Of a stretch of 64,000 bases of DNA, positions 34,102-41,593 are shown one piece after another; the first letter of the stretch is position 1, and each line of letters opens with the position of its first letter. The stretch is from Ruegeria sp. EL01 (GTDB taxonomy: Bacteria; Pseudomonadota; Alphaproteobacteria; Rhodobacterales; Rhodobacteraceae): contig NZ_OMPS01000009.1 of the NCBI RefSeq assembly GCF_900313035.1, forward strand, positions 124,103 through 188,102, read 5' to 3'. Made by a program: the position numbers and the translations under genes. Below the pieces are notes generated by a model. It had not been told where the DNA came from and ran no database searches. It was given only the letters and a program-made list of their open reading frames with translations.

Positions 34102-34515
34102 TCAGCGCAAGCTGCATTCCATAGTGATTGCGTCGCGTTTGGCGCCGTTTTTGGCTGTGTAATAGCCGTCGCGCCGACCACAGGGGCGATATCCGCAGCA
34201 ATCATACAATGAAATGGCGGCCAAATTGTCCGAAGCGACGTCCAGAAATGCCCGAGTCGCACCTATTTCAACTGCTTTGGCATGCCAGGATTTCATGCAC
34301 TTCAGTCCCTTACCTTTTCTTTGATAATCAGGGTGAGTCGCGATGGTCAGTAGCTCTGCTTCGCCCGCGATGACCTGAAAAACAGCAAACGAATCAGGGG
34401 TTCCGAGAGCATGTGTGAAAGGGTTCTTCAGCAGATCTGTAAACTCATCTGCACTCCATGGCCGCGATTGAGTGAACGCTGCGGCATGGATCGAGGCCAT
34501 GTCTTGCGGGGTCAT
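34102..34515 (-). CDS. rimI: ribosomal-protein-alanine N-acetyltransferase RimI-like
   Basis: A 137-residue GNAT acetyltransferase. The acetyl-CoA loop appears as QRKGKGLKCM (family Q/R-x-x-G-x-G/A) near residue 65, and AFLDVASDNLAAISLYDCCGY gives the GNAT motif B with the catalytic Tyr region. The ATGA overlap with tsaB, the usual RimI partner, supports the call. It is short and somewhat diverged, with Lys and Cys in the acetyl-CoA loop where Gly/Ala-Arg are common. Confidence 0.85.
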   Translation of the reverse strand: MTPQDMASIHAAAFTQSRPWSADEFTDLLKNPFTHALGTPDSFAVFQVIAGEAELLTIATHPDYQRKGKGLKCMKSWHAKAVEIGATRAFLDVASDNLAAISLYDCCGYRPCGRRDGYYTAKNGAKRDAITMECSLR

Positions 34516-35114
34516 CCGTCTAACAGGACTGGCGGCACGTCGCGGGACGGCGCTGCGTCTGCTGGCCTGACGTAAAGCGGGGCGGGAGGGGGCAGGCCCA
34601 TACTCCGGCGGTCTGCAGCAACCCGCGCAATCGCTTGAGCGTGTAAGGCTGGATTCGTGCAGAAGAACAATGCGCCCAGTGATTCTGCCTCGGACCGGGG
34701 GACCAAACGGGGCGTACTTGCGGCGGCCTGCACATAGACCTGATCACGAGTCGCCGGGATCGCAGGTATCTGACTGTCCGGTGCGATGTGTGCCAGGGCG
34801 TCAAAACCCGAAACTCCGACCGCCGGAATGGCAAGGCCCAGGGCAAGACCGCGGGCTGCGGAAACCGAGATACGGATCCCAGTGAAATTGCCCGGTCCGA
34901 TACCGACACCAATTGCATCCAGGCCTGCCCAAGTGAGGTTTGCTTGTTTCAAAACCTCCTCTAACAGTGGCATCAGCCTTTCCGCCTGTCCGCGCGACAT
35001 GGCTTCGTCGCAAGACGCCACAATCTGCCCACCACACAGCACGGCCGCTGCACAATGAGCCGCCGAAGTATCGAATGCGAGGATTTTTGGTTCTTCGTGT
35101 GTTCGGCTAGACAT
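34512..35114 (-). CDS. tsaB: tRNA threonylcarbamoyladenosine biosynthesis protein TsaB
   Basis: A 200-residue ASKHA-fold protein that partners TsaD and TsaE in t6A37 modification of ANN-decoding tRNAs. LAFDTSAAHCAAAVL is the first strand pair, GIGPGNFTGIRISVSAARGLALG (near residue 68) is the diagnostic TsaB motif. The ATG at 35114 is preferred to a reading from 35171. It is coupled to rimI by ATGA. Confidence 0.94.
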   Translation of the reverse strand: MSSRTHEEPKILAFDTSAAHCAAAVLCGGQIVASCDEAMSRGQAERLMPLLEEVLKQANLTWAGLDAIGVGIGPGNFTGIRISVSAARGLALGLAIPAVGVSGFDALAHIAPDSQIPAIPATRDQVYVQAAASTPRLVPRSEAESLGALFFCTNPALHAQAIARVAADRRSMGLPPPAPLYVRPADAAPSRDVPPVLLDG

Positions 35115-35116
35115 GT

Positions 35117-35554
35117 CTATCCAGTGTGAGGTGTCGATCTGAGAGTGTCGCGGCCAGACCCGGTTGCACACGGCAATTCATCATTGATTTCCAACCACGG
35201 TAGCCGGGCATCTTCATGGCAGTGAATCTGCGGTTTCAAATCTTCAGCCTGATCCAACACCCCCACTGGCACATAGATTTGCCCCGGTAGATAGTCAAAA
35301 GTGGCTGCCAAAGGCGAGCTACATGTCTGACAGGACCACCGGTGCACGCCAGCGACACCTGAAAACGACGAATCCAGAGTGGGGGTGGCCGTTAGATCGG
35401 ATTCCGCAAATCCTGCAAATGCGCCCACTGGACCGCCTGTCCAGCGACGGCAATCCGTGCAGTGGCAATAGGCAACAATTTGCGGGGCCGAACTCATACG
35501 CAATCTGACGGTGCCACAATAGCAACGACCGGTGTAGATTGCGTCAGACGGCAA
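35117..35554 (-). CDS. GFA-family (CENP-V/GFA fold) zinc protein, TTG start
   Basis: A 145-residue protein of the GFA family, named after glutathione-dependent formaldehyde-activating enzyme. Zinc-binding cysteines are in GRCYCG (about 9-14), CHCTDCRR (about 30-37) and CQTCSSP (about 75-81), in the family's spacing. The true substrate of most members is unknown. The only sensible start is a TTG at 35554 that overlaps the end of nfuA by 11 bases, so translation is coupled. Confidence 0.85.
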   Translation of the reverse strand: MPSDAIYTGRCYCGTVRLRMSSAPQIVAYCHCTDCRRWTGGPVGAFAGFAESDLTATPTLDSSFSGVAGVHRWSCQTCSSPLAATFDYLPGQIYVPVGVLDQAEDLKPQIHCHEDARLPWLEINDELPCATGSGRDTLRSTPHTG

Positions 35555-36107
35555 CTGGCCGAACCTCGGTCACTTCGGGAATATAGTGACGCAGCAGGTT
35601 TTCGATCCCCATCTTCAAGGTCAGGGTCGAGGACGGACATCCGGCACAGGCACCTTGCATATGCAGGTAAACAACACCGCGATCAAATCCGTGGAAGGTT
35701 ATGTCCCCACCATCCTGAGCCACCGCCGGACGCACACGGCTGTCCAGCAGATCCTTGATCTGGTTGACAACTTCCGCGTCCTCGCCGGTATGCTCTGCAT
35801 GGCCAGAGGCCGCTGCGGCATCTGCGCCCATCACAGGCTGGCCCGACTGATAATGCTCCATCACTGCACCAAGGATCGCAGGTTTGATGTGGTCCCACTG
35901 CATGTCTTCGGCTTTGGTAACCGTTACAAAGTCGTTGCCGAAAAACACGCCGGTTACGCCGCTCACCGAAAAAATGCGTTTGGCCAGCGGAGATTTTTCA
36001 CCAGCTTCTGCTGTTGGAAAATCAGCCGTTCCAGCTTCGAGCACCGTTTGGCCAGGCAGGAATTTCAACGTGGCCGGGTTCGGGGTGGATTCGGTCTGGA
36101 TGAACAT
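35544..36107 (-). CDS. nfuA: NifU-family iron-sulfur carrier (NfuA-like)
   Basis: A 187-residue scaffold that carries Fe-S clusters to target proteins. It has the alphaproteobacterial N-terminal Nfu_N domain (MFIQTESTPNPATLKFLPGQ, residues 1-85) and the C-terminal NifU domain with GACAGCPSSTLTLK, whose CxxC binds a [4Fe-4S] cluster at a dimer interface. It could serve SdhB and other Fe-S proteins. Start of the nfuA-GFA-tsaB-rimI run. Confidence 0.94.
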   Translation of the reverse strand: MFIQTESTPNPATLKFLPGQTVLEAGTADFPTAEAGEKSPLAKRIFSVSGVTGVFFGNDFVTVTKAEDMQWDHIKPAILGAVMEHYQSGQPVMGADAAAASGHAEHTGEDAEVVNQIKDLLDSRVRPAVAQDGGDITFHGFDRGVVYLHMQGACAGCPSSTLTLKMGIENLLRHYIPEVTEVRPVAV

Positions 36108-36176
36108 GGGACAGCTCCGTTTGAGGTGTTCCTGATATGCGGGCAGGGGGCTTGGAAGTCAAGATTTGGAACGGTT

Positions 36177-36770
36177 CTAAATTGATGCGGCGTGATTTAT
36201 TGCGTCGTCAAGCCGATCATCGCCCCAAAACAACTCTCCGCGTGCCAGAAAACTGGGCGCTCCAAACAGGCCGTGCTCTTTGGCGCGCGCCGATTGTTTG
36301 AACAAGGCGTTTTTGATGTCCTGATCCTGTATCCGATCTAAAGTATCCGCCGGCAACTTGGCCGTTTTGAGACAATCATGCAGAACATCTGCATCCGATA
36401 TGTCCCGGCCATCGCCAAATTCTGCGCGATACACCGCACGAACAAAATCCGCCCTTAGATCCGTGGCTTCAACGGCCAAGGCCAGACGCGCCGCCTTCAG
36501 TGAGTTCTGGGGAAACGGGTCCGGACGGGTCAGCGGCAAATTGCGCTTTGCGCAAAGCCGTTGCATATCACGCCACATGTAACGCCCTTTGGCTGGATAC
36601 AAGTTGAATGGCGATGTGTTCCAGCCTTGGGCCGCAAAGATAGGACCCAGCAGAAAGGGCTGCCATTCGACGGCAACACTTTTTGCAGAAGCCCTTCGGT
36701 CGATGCGCATCGCGCTGAGATAGGAATAAGTCGACGCAAATTCGAACCAGAACTGAACCACGGCACCCAT
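36177..36770 (-). CDS. 2-hydroxychromene-2-carboxylate isomerase family (DsbA-like) protein
   Basis: A 197-residue thioredoxin-fold protein of the HCCA isomerase/kappa-GST class. The N-terminal FEFASTYSYLSAMR has Ser where the redox Cys would be in DsbA, and GLFGAPSFLARGELFWGDDRLD at the end is the cis-proline segment. No naphthalene pathway genes are nearby, so a role as glutathione-dependent isomerase or transferase is more likely than aromatic degradation. Confidence 0.88.
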   Translation of the reverse strand: MGAVVQFWFEFASTYSYLSAMRIDRRASAKSVAVEWQPFLLGPIFAAQGWNTSPFNLYPAKGRYMWRDMQRLCAKRNLPLTRPDPFPQNSLKAARLALAVEATDLRADFVRAVYRAEFGDGRDISDADVLHDCLKTAKLPADTLDRIQDQDIKNALFKQSARAKEHGLFGAPSFLARGELFWGDDRLDDAINHAASI

Positions 36771-36779
36771 ATCGATGCC

Positions 36780-37235
36780 TCAGGTGATTTCTTCCAGCTT
36801 TTCCTTGCTCAGATCACCGGGGACGATCGTGATTGGGATTGGCAAACTTCCCGAATTCTTTGTCAGTTGCGTCACCAGCGGGCCGGGCCCTTTTTTGTCG
36901 GTCCCGGCACCCAGAACCAGAACGCCAATTTCCGGATCGTCCCTGACGTGCTCGATAATTTGAGGCACTGGCTCACCCTCACGGATGGCGAGCTCTGGTT
37001 CGACGCCCTGTTTATCGCGCATCCATTTGGCGAAGACTTCGAAATGCGCATGGATACGTTCACGCGCCTCTTCGCGCATCACTTCGGCCACGCCGATCCA
37101 GTGGTTGAATTCGTCGGGCGGGATAACCGACAAAACGGTGACGCCACCACCGGTGTGGGCGGCCCGCATCGCAGCGAAGCGCATGGCATTCAGGCATTCG
37201 CGGCTGTCATCAAGAACGACTAAGAACTTGCGCAT
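36780..37235 (-). CDS. universal stress protein (UspA family)
   Basis: A 151-residue single-domain Usp. KFLVVLDDSRECLNAMRFA at the start and GVLVLGAGTDKKGPGPLVTQ followed by PITIVPG near the end correspond to the nucleotide-binding strand and G-x2-G-x9-G(S/T) region, here with the second Gly and Ser changed, so ATP binding is uncertain. It stands between the isomerase and ilvE. Confidence 0.88.
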   Translation of the reverse strand: MRKFLVVLDDSRECLNAMRFAAMRAAHTGGGVTVLSVIPPDEFNHWIGVAEVMREEARERIHAHFEVFAKWMRDKQGVEPELAIREGEPVPQIIEHVRDDPEIGVLVLGAGTDKKGPGPLVTQLTKNSGSLPIPITIVPGDLSKEKLEEIT

Positions 37236-37311
37236 GAGTATCCTCTTTGGTTTCCGGGATCATGCCCGACGGAAAACGTGCTGGCAACTCGGGAGAACCC
37301 GAGGCGTGTGG

Positions 37312-38175
37312 CTAGCGGTTGCTCGTGGCCCAATCCCAATACACCTCACGGGCGCGTCTGGCGATCGGACCGACCTGGTACTGCGTGTCCTCTAGGGCGG
37401 TGATGGGTGTAACCTTGCTCATGTTGCCGGTCATGAACACCTCATCGGCCTTGTGAAAATCCTCAAAACTCAAAACAGCCTCGTGAACTGTGACTCCGTC
37501 TGACCGCAAGTTCTTGATATGACGGGCGCGCGTGATTCCGGCCAGAAACGTTCCATTGGGGGTCGGTGTGAACACTTCGCCATCTCGGACCATGAAGATG
37601 TTGGCGGTTGCAGTTTCGGCCACATGACCCAGGGCGTCCGCAACAAGTGCATTTGAGAACCCTTTGGCGCGAACCTCTTGCAACATGCGGGCGTTGTTGG
37701 GGTACAGGCACCCGGCCTTGGCGTTGACCACGGCAGATTCCAAGACGGGTCGGCGGAACCGTGTCGTGCCCAACGTGGCCGAGGCCGTCTCGGGCGCCAT
37801 GGGGATTTCTTCCAGGCAGATGGCGAACCCGGTGCTGTTTTCTTTCGGCACAATCGCCGTTGGATCACCATCGATCCCCCAATACATCGGGCGGATATAG
37901 ACTGCGGTTTCGGTGCCGTAAGCCTGCAAGCCTTCTCGAATCAGGTCGATCATCTGTTCCGGGGTTGTTGTCGGTGTCAGCATCAGCGCTTCGGCAGACC
38001 GGTTCACCCTGGCGCAATGCGCAAGCAGATCCGGGGCCATCCCTTCGAAGTACCGTGCGCCATCGAAGACCGAGGATCCGAGCCACGCACCATGATCTGC
38101 CGCCCGCATTATGGGCGCATCCCCATCATGCCACTGGCCCTCGAAATAGGTCCGGATATTCTTGCCGACTGCCAT
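37312..38175 (-). CDS. ilvE: branched-chain amino acid aminotransferase
   Basis: PLP fold-type IV transaminase, 287 residues. WLGSSVFDGARYFEG (31-45) is the substrate-gate segment, and the PLP lysine is K153 in VVNAKAGCLYPNN. GHVAETATANIFMVRDG and the glycine-rich GITRARHIKNL follow. The usual IlvE reaction is transamination of Val, Leu and Ile; relatives act as D-amino acid transaminase, and length alone cannot exclude that. Its ribosome binding site AGGAGGG lies in a hairpin. Confidence 0.92.
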   Translation of the reverse strand: MAVGKNIRTYFEGQWHDGDAPIMRAADHGAWLGSSVFDGARYFEGMAPDLLAHCARVNRSAEALMLTPTTTPEQMIDLIREGLQAYGTETAVYIRPMYWGIDGDPTAIVPKENSTGFAICLEEIPMAPETASATLGTTRFRRPVLESAVVNAKAGCLYPNNARMLQEVRAKGFSNALVADALGHVAETATANIFMVRDGEVFTPTPNGTFLAGITRARHIKNLRSDGVTVHEAVLSFEDFHKADEVFMTGNMSKVTPITALEDTQYQVGPIARRAREVYWDWATSNR

Positions 38176-38179
38176 GACG

Positions 38180-38211
38180 CCCTCCTCTGCTTCAGGCAGA
38201 CACTAGGAGGG
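38180..38211 (-). promoter_or_regulatory. hairpin sequestering the ilvE ribosome binding site
   Basis: On the minus strand CCCTCCT pairs with AGGAGGG and, inside, CTGC pairs with GCAG around a CTGAA loop, with a 5-base AGTGT bulge. The AGGAGGG arm is the ilvE Shine-Dalgarno sequence, four bases before the ATG. Translation should be low unless the stem is opened. Confidence 0.65.
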
Positions 38212-38245
38212 AGGCGGTGCAGGGTCCAGCGGATTGTCGTCCGGA

Positions 38246-39274
38246 TTAAACCTGTTTCGCGCCGACCATTCCGACGATCTCGTATGTTCTTTGTAAGACC
38301 GGGACAGTCACCTCGCGCGCGCGCTCGGCGCCGCGGGCAAGAATCTTATCGATCTCGGCCTGATCCCCCATCAACCGCGCCATCTCGGTTGAGATCGGCG
38401 ATAGCTTTTCGACTGCCAACTCTGCCAGCATCGGTTTGAATTCACCAAATTGCTTGCCACCAACCTCGGCCAGAACCTGATCTACCGTCAGATCGCTCAA
38501 CGCGGCGTAGATGTTCACCAGATTGCGCGCCTCGGGGCGATTTTCCAGCCCGTCGGCCTCAGACGGCAGTGCATCCGGGTCCGTTTTGGCCTTGCGGATC
38601 TTTTTGGCGATGGTGTCGGCGTCATCGGTCATGTTGATCCGGCTCATATCCGATGGGTCGGACTTGGACATCTTCTTTGCCCCATCGCGCAGACTCATGA
38701 CGCGGGTGGCGGCCCCTTCGATCACCGGTTCAGTGATCGGGAAGAAATCAACACCAAAGTCATTGTTGAATTTGATCGCAATATCACGGGTCAGCTCAAG
38801 ATGCTGCTTCTGGTCGTCGCCGACAGGCACATGGGTTGCATGATAGATCAGGATGTCCGCAGCCATCAGGGACGGATAGGCAAACAGCCCCAGCGAGGCA
38901 TTCTGCTGGTTCTTACCAGCCTTATCCTTCCATTGTGTCATGCGCTGCATCCAGCCCATCCGGGCGACGCAGTTGAAGACCCAAGCCAGTTGTGCATGTT
39001 CCGGCACCTGGCTTTGGTTGAACAGGATCGACTGCTCGGGGTCGATCCCCGCGGCGATGAAGCCTGCGCACAGCTCACGGGTCGAATGCATAAGATCTGC
39101 CGGGTCTTGCCAAGTTGTGATCGCATGCAGGTCGACCATGCAATAAACGGTCTCCCACTCAGGTCCCTGCATATCCACAAATCGCTTGAGGGCACCAAGG
39201 TAATTGCCAAGATGCAGGTTTCCCGAAGGCTGGATGCCGGAAAACACGCGCGGCGTGAACTGGGTCTCAGTCAT
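38246..39274 (-). CDS. trpS: tryptophanyl-tRNA synthetase
   Basis: Class I aminoacyl-tRNA synthetase charging tRNA-Trp, 342 residues. The HIGH-like motif is [12 protein letters not shown] (residues 17-27) and the KMSKS motif is intact as KKMSKSDPS near residue 208. It is divergent from the rhomboid-like gene and 70 bases upstream of ilvE, with no terminator between, so the two may be cotranscribed. Confidence 0.97.
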   Translation of the reverse strand: MTETQFTPRVFSGIQPSGNLHLGNYLGALKRFVDMQGPEWETVYCMVDLHAITTWQDPADLMHSTRELCAGFIAAGIDPEQSILFNQSQVPEHAQLAWVFNCVARMGWMQRMTQWKDKAGKNQQNASLGLFAYPSLMAADILIYHATHVPVGDDQKQHLELTRDIAIKFNNDFGVDFFPITEPVIEGAATRVMSLRDGAKKMSKSDPSDMSRINMTDDADTIAKKIRKAKTDPDALPSEADGLENRPEARNLVNIYAALSDLTVDQVLAEVGGKQFGEFKPMLAELAVEKLSPISTEMARLMGDQAEIDKILARGAERAREVTVPVLQRTYEIVGMVGAKQV

Positions 39275-39360
39275 CGAACGGAACTCCCGTCTGGAAAAAT
39301 CAGCCCCCGTCGCTTACCCATGAGGTCAAGGGACGTCAACAGCCGCGAAAGGCCAGCCCA

Positions 39361-40047
39361 ATGAGCAGTGAGCATTATACACCCGCAGTAAACCCCCTGC
39401 CGCCCGTCGTTGTGGCATTGGTTCTGTTCATTATCGGGATCGAACTGGCGTTTACCCTGGGCACGCGGGGACTGGTCGGCGGACCAGAAGCCGTCGGGTG
39501 GCGGCTGCACGCGATCAAGAGTTACTCCTTTTCTCCAGAAATATTCGACGTGATGATTCAGAATGGTCGCTGGCCGTTCGAACAAGTGATCCGTTTTGTC
39601 ACTTACCCCTTTGTCTCGGGCAGCTTTACGCAGGCCATATTTGTCTGCGTTTTCGTACTGGCTATGGGCAAAATGGTAGGTGAAGTATTTGGCGGCTTCC
39701 CGATGTTGCTGATCTTCGTTCTGTCAGGTGCGGGGGGCGCATTGGTTTATGCGTTGGTGCTGGATCCGCGCTATCCACTGATTGGGGGGTTCCCGCCTGT
39801 GTACGGTCTGATCGGAGCCTTTACCTGGTTGCTGTGGCGCAAGCTTTCGGTGGTGGGCGAAAACCAGGCACGAGCGTTCCAATTGATTGCCGTCCTGATG
39901 GGCATTCAATTGCTGTTTGGCCTGATCTTTGGCGGCACATCGGATTGGGTTGCCGATCTGGGCGGCTTTGCCACTGGGTTCCTGTTGTCATTTTTTCTGG
40001 CACCCGGCGGCTGGGCGCGGATCGTTGGACGCATCCGTCGCGAATAA
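39361..40047 (+). CDS. rhomboid-fold membrane protein lacking catalytic residues
   Basis: A 228-residue protein with about six membrane helices and a rhomboid-like layout. The helix-4 motif that should be GxSG is GGFPPVYGL (142-150), with Pro in place of the nucleophilic Ser, and the helix-6 HxxGxxxG is DLGGFATGF (199-207), with Asp in place of His. It is therefore a pseudoprotease, comparable in principle to eukaryotic iRhoms or derlins. Its end meets that of murJ with a 4-base gap. Confidence 0.85.
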   Translation: MSSEHYTPAVNPLPPVVVALVLFIIGIELAFTLGTRGLVGGPEAVGWRLHAIKSYSFSPEIFDVMIQNGRWPFEQVIRFVTYPFVSGSFTQAIFVCVFVLAMGKMVGEVFGGFPMLLIFVLSGAGGALVYALVLDPRYPLIGGFPPVYGLIGAFTWLLWRKLSVVGENQARAFQLIAVLMGIQLLFGLIFGGTSDWVADLGGFATGFLLSFFLAPGGWARIVGRIRRE

Positions 40048-40051
40048 CCAC

Positions 40052-41593
40052 CTACGAACGGCGCAGGGCGCGTTTGAAGTCCGAAATCTCAAACGCTCCG
40101 AAGATGTGGCCCAGAAAGAAATACGCGGCCGCAGCAACTTTGATCAGAACGATCAACGCCACATAGCGCCAGCCCGGCACTTCTAGTGTCCAGCCAAACA
40201 GATGGATTGCGGCGTAAAGTACAGCCCCCATCCCGAACGAGGCTGCAACGATCCGCCACGCCCGATGTTTCAATCGGTCGTCGAAACGTGCTTCATCCCC
40301 CATGCGCCGCGCACCGATCGCCAACAAAGCCACCATCGCCCATCCGGCGACCGAGGCTGCGATGGCCGGGGCAATCCACCCCACAAGCGGGTACAGGCCA
40401 AAGGCAAGCCCGGCATTGATGACCATGGCAACCGCAGCATAGCGGAACGGGGATTTCGTATCCTCGCGCGCGAAATACAGTGGCTGCAGCAGTTTCTGTA
40501 GCATGAAAGCAGGCAATCCGATGCCATATATGGCAACCGCCAGCGCGGTCGCAGCGGTGTCTTCAGCGCTGAATTGACCACGCTCGAACAGGACCGAGAC
40601 CAGCGGGTTTGGAATGATCAAAAATGCCACGGTCGAGGGCAGGGTCATCAGCAAAGTAAACTCACCTGCGCGCGAAAAAGCGTTTCGCGCACCACTTTTG
40701 TCACCTGCGCGCAACCTGCGGGACAAGTCGGGCAGCAGGACAATGCCAACTGCAATGCCAACAACGCCCAGCGGCAGTTGATACAACCTGTCTGCGGCAA
40801 ACAGCCAGCTGACCGCCTTTTCAGTCTTGGATGCGACCAACTGCCCGACAACCAGGTTGACCTGGGTTACCCCCATGGCCAGCGCTGCCGGAACAGCGAT
40901 GCGAACCAAGTGACGCATTTCGGGGCTAATGCGCGGCATACTCGGCCGGATGCGGATGCCTGCGCGTTCAGTCGCGACCCAGACCAGCGCCAGTTGCGCG
41001 ACACCCGCAATCGGGATGACTGCGATCAACCATCGTATGATTTCGCCGCCAGAGATTGCTCCGGCGATCAGTGCTGTGCAGGCAAAGACGTTCAGCAAAA
41101 CGGGGGCCGCTGCGGCGGCGGCAAACCGACCTGTTGCGTTCAAAACGCCCGAAAACAGGGCCGCCAGTGACATGAAAAGAATGTAGGGAAAGACGACATA
41201 GCCATAATCTACGGCCAAATCGAAGCGCTCATCGCCGTAAAACCCCTCGGCCGTCAACCAGACCAGACCCGGCATGAACACCATCGCCAGACCGACCAAC
41301 GCAAGCACCGCAGCGGCCAGCAGGTTGAAAGCATCCTGAGCAAACCCTTGTGCGTTCTCGTCAGCTTCCAACCGTTTGGAGAACATTGGAACAAAGGCCG
41401 CGTTAAAGGCTCCTTCGGCAAAGAAGCGACGGAACATGTTGGGCAGGCGGAAGGCTGCAACAAATGCATCCATCACCGGTCCCGGTCCGATATAGGCGGT
41501 CAGTAGGATTTCTCGCAAAAACCCAAGGATGCGGCTGGCCAACGTCCAGAACCCGACCGTGAACAGGCCCGAAAACAGCCGGATCTGTTTCAT
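40052..41593 (-). CDS. murJ: lipid II flippase MurJ
   Basis: Flips lipid II across the inner membrane for peptidoglycan synthesis. It has 513 residues and about 14 hydrophobic helices in the MOP-superfamily pattern. SRILGFLREILLTAYIGPGPVMDAFVAAFRLPN near residue 20 is the MurJ/MviN signature, and the arginines of the central cavity (R24, R28 region, R53 region) are in place. The start overlaps the glnD stop as ATGA, a common order in this group. Confidence 0.96.
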   Translation of the reverse strand: MKQIRLFSGLFTVGFWTLASRILGFLREILLTAYIGPGPVMDAFVAAFRLPNMFRRFFAEGAFNAAFVPMFSKRLEADENAQGFAQDAFNLLAAAVLALVGLAMVFMPGLVWLTAEGFYGDERFDLAVDYGYVVFPYILFMSLAALFSGVLNATGRFAAAAAAPVLLNVFACTALIAGAISGGEIIRWLIAVIPIAGVAQLALVWVATERAGIRIRPSMPRISPEMRHLVRIAVPAALAMGVTQVNLVVGQLVASKTEKAVSWLFAADRLYQLPLGVVGIAVGIVLLPDLSRRLRAGDKSGARNAFSRAGEFTLLMTLPSTVAFLIIPNPLVSVLFERGQFSAEDTAATALAVAIYGIGLPAFMLQKLLQPLYFAREDTKSPFRYAAVAMVINAGLAFGLYPLVGWIAPAIAASVAGWAMVALLAIGARRMGDEARFDDRLKHRAWRIVAASFGMGAVLYAAIHLFGWTLEVPGWRYVALIVLIKVAAAAYFFLGHIFGAFEISDFKRALRRS

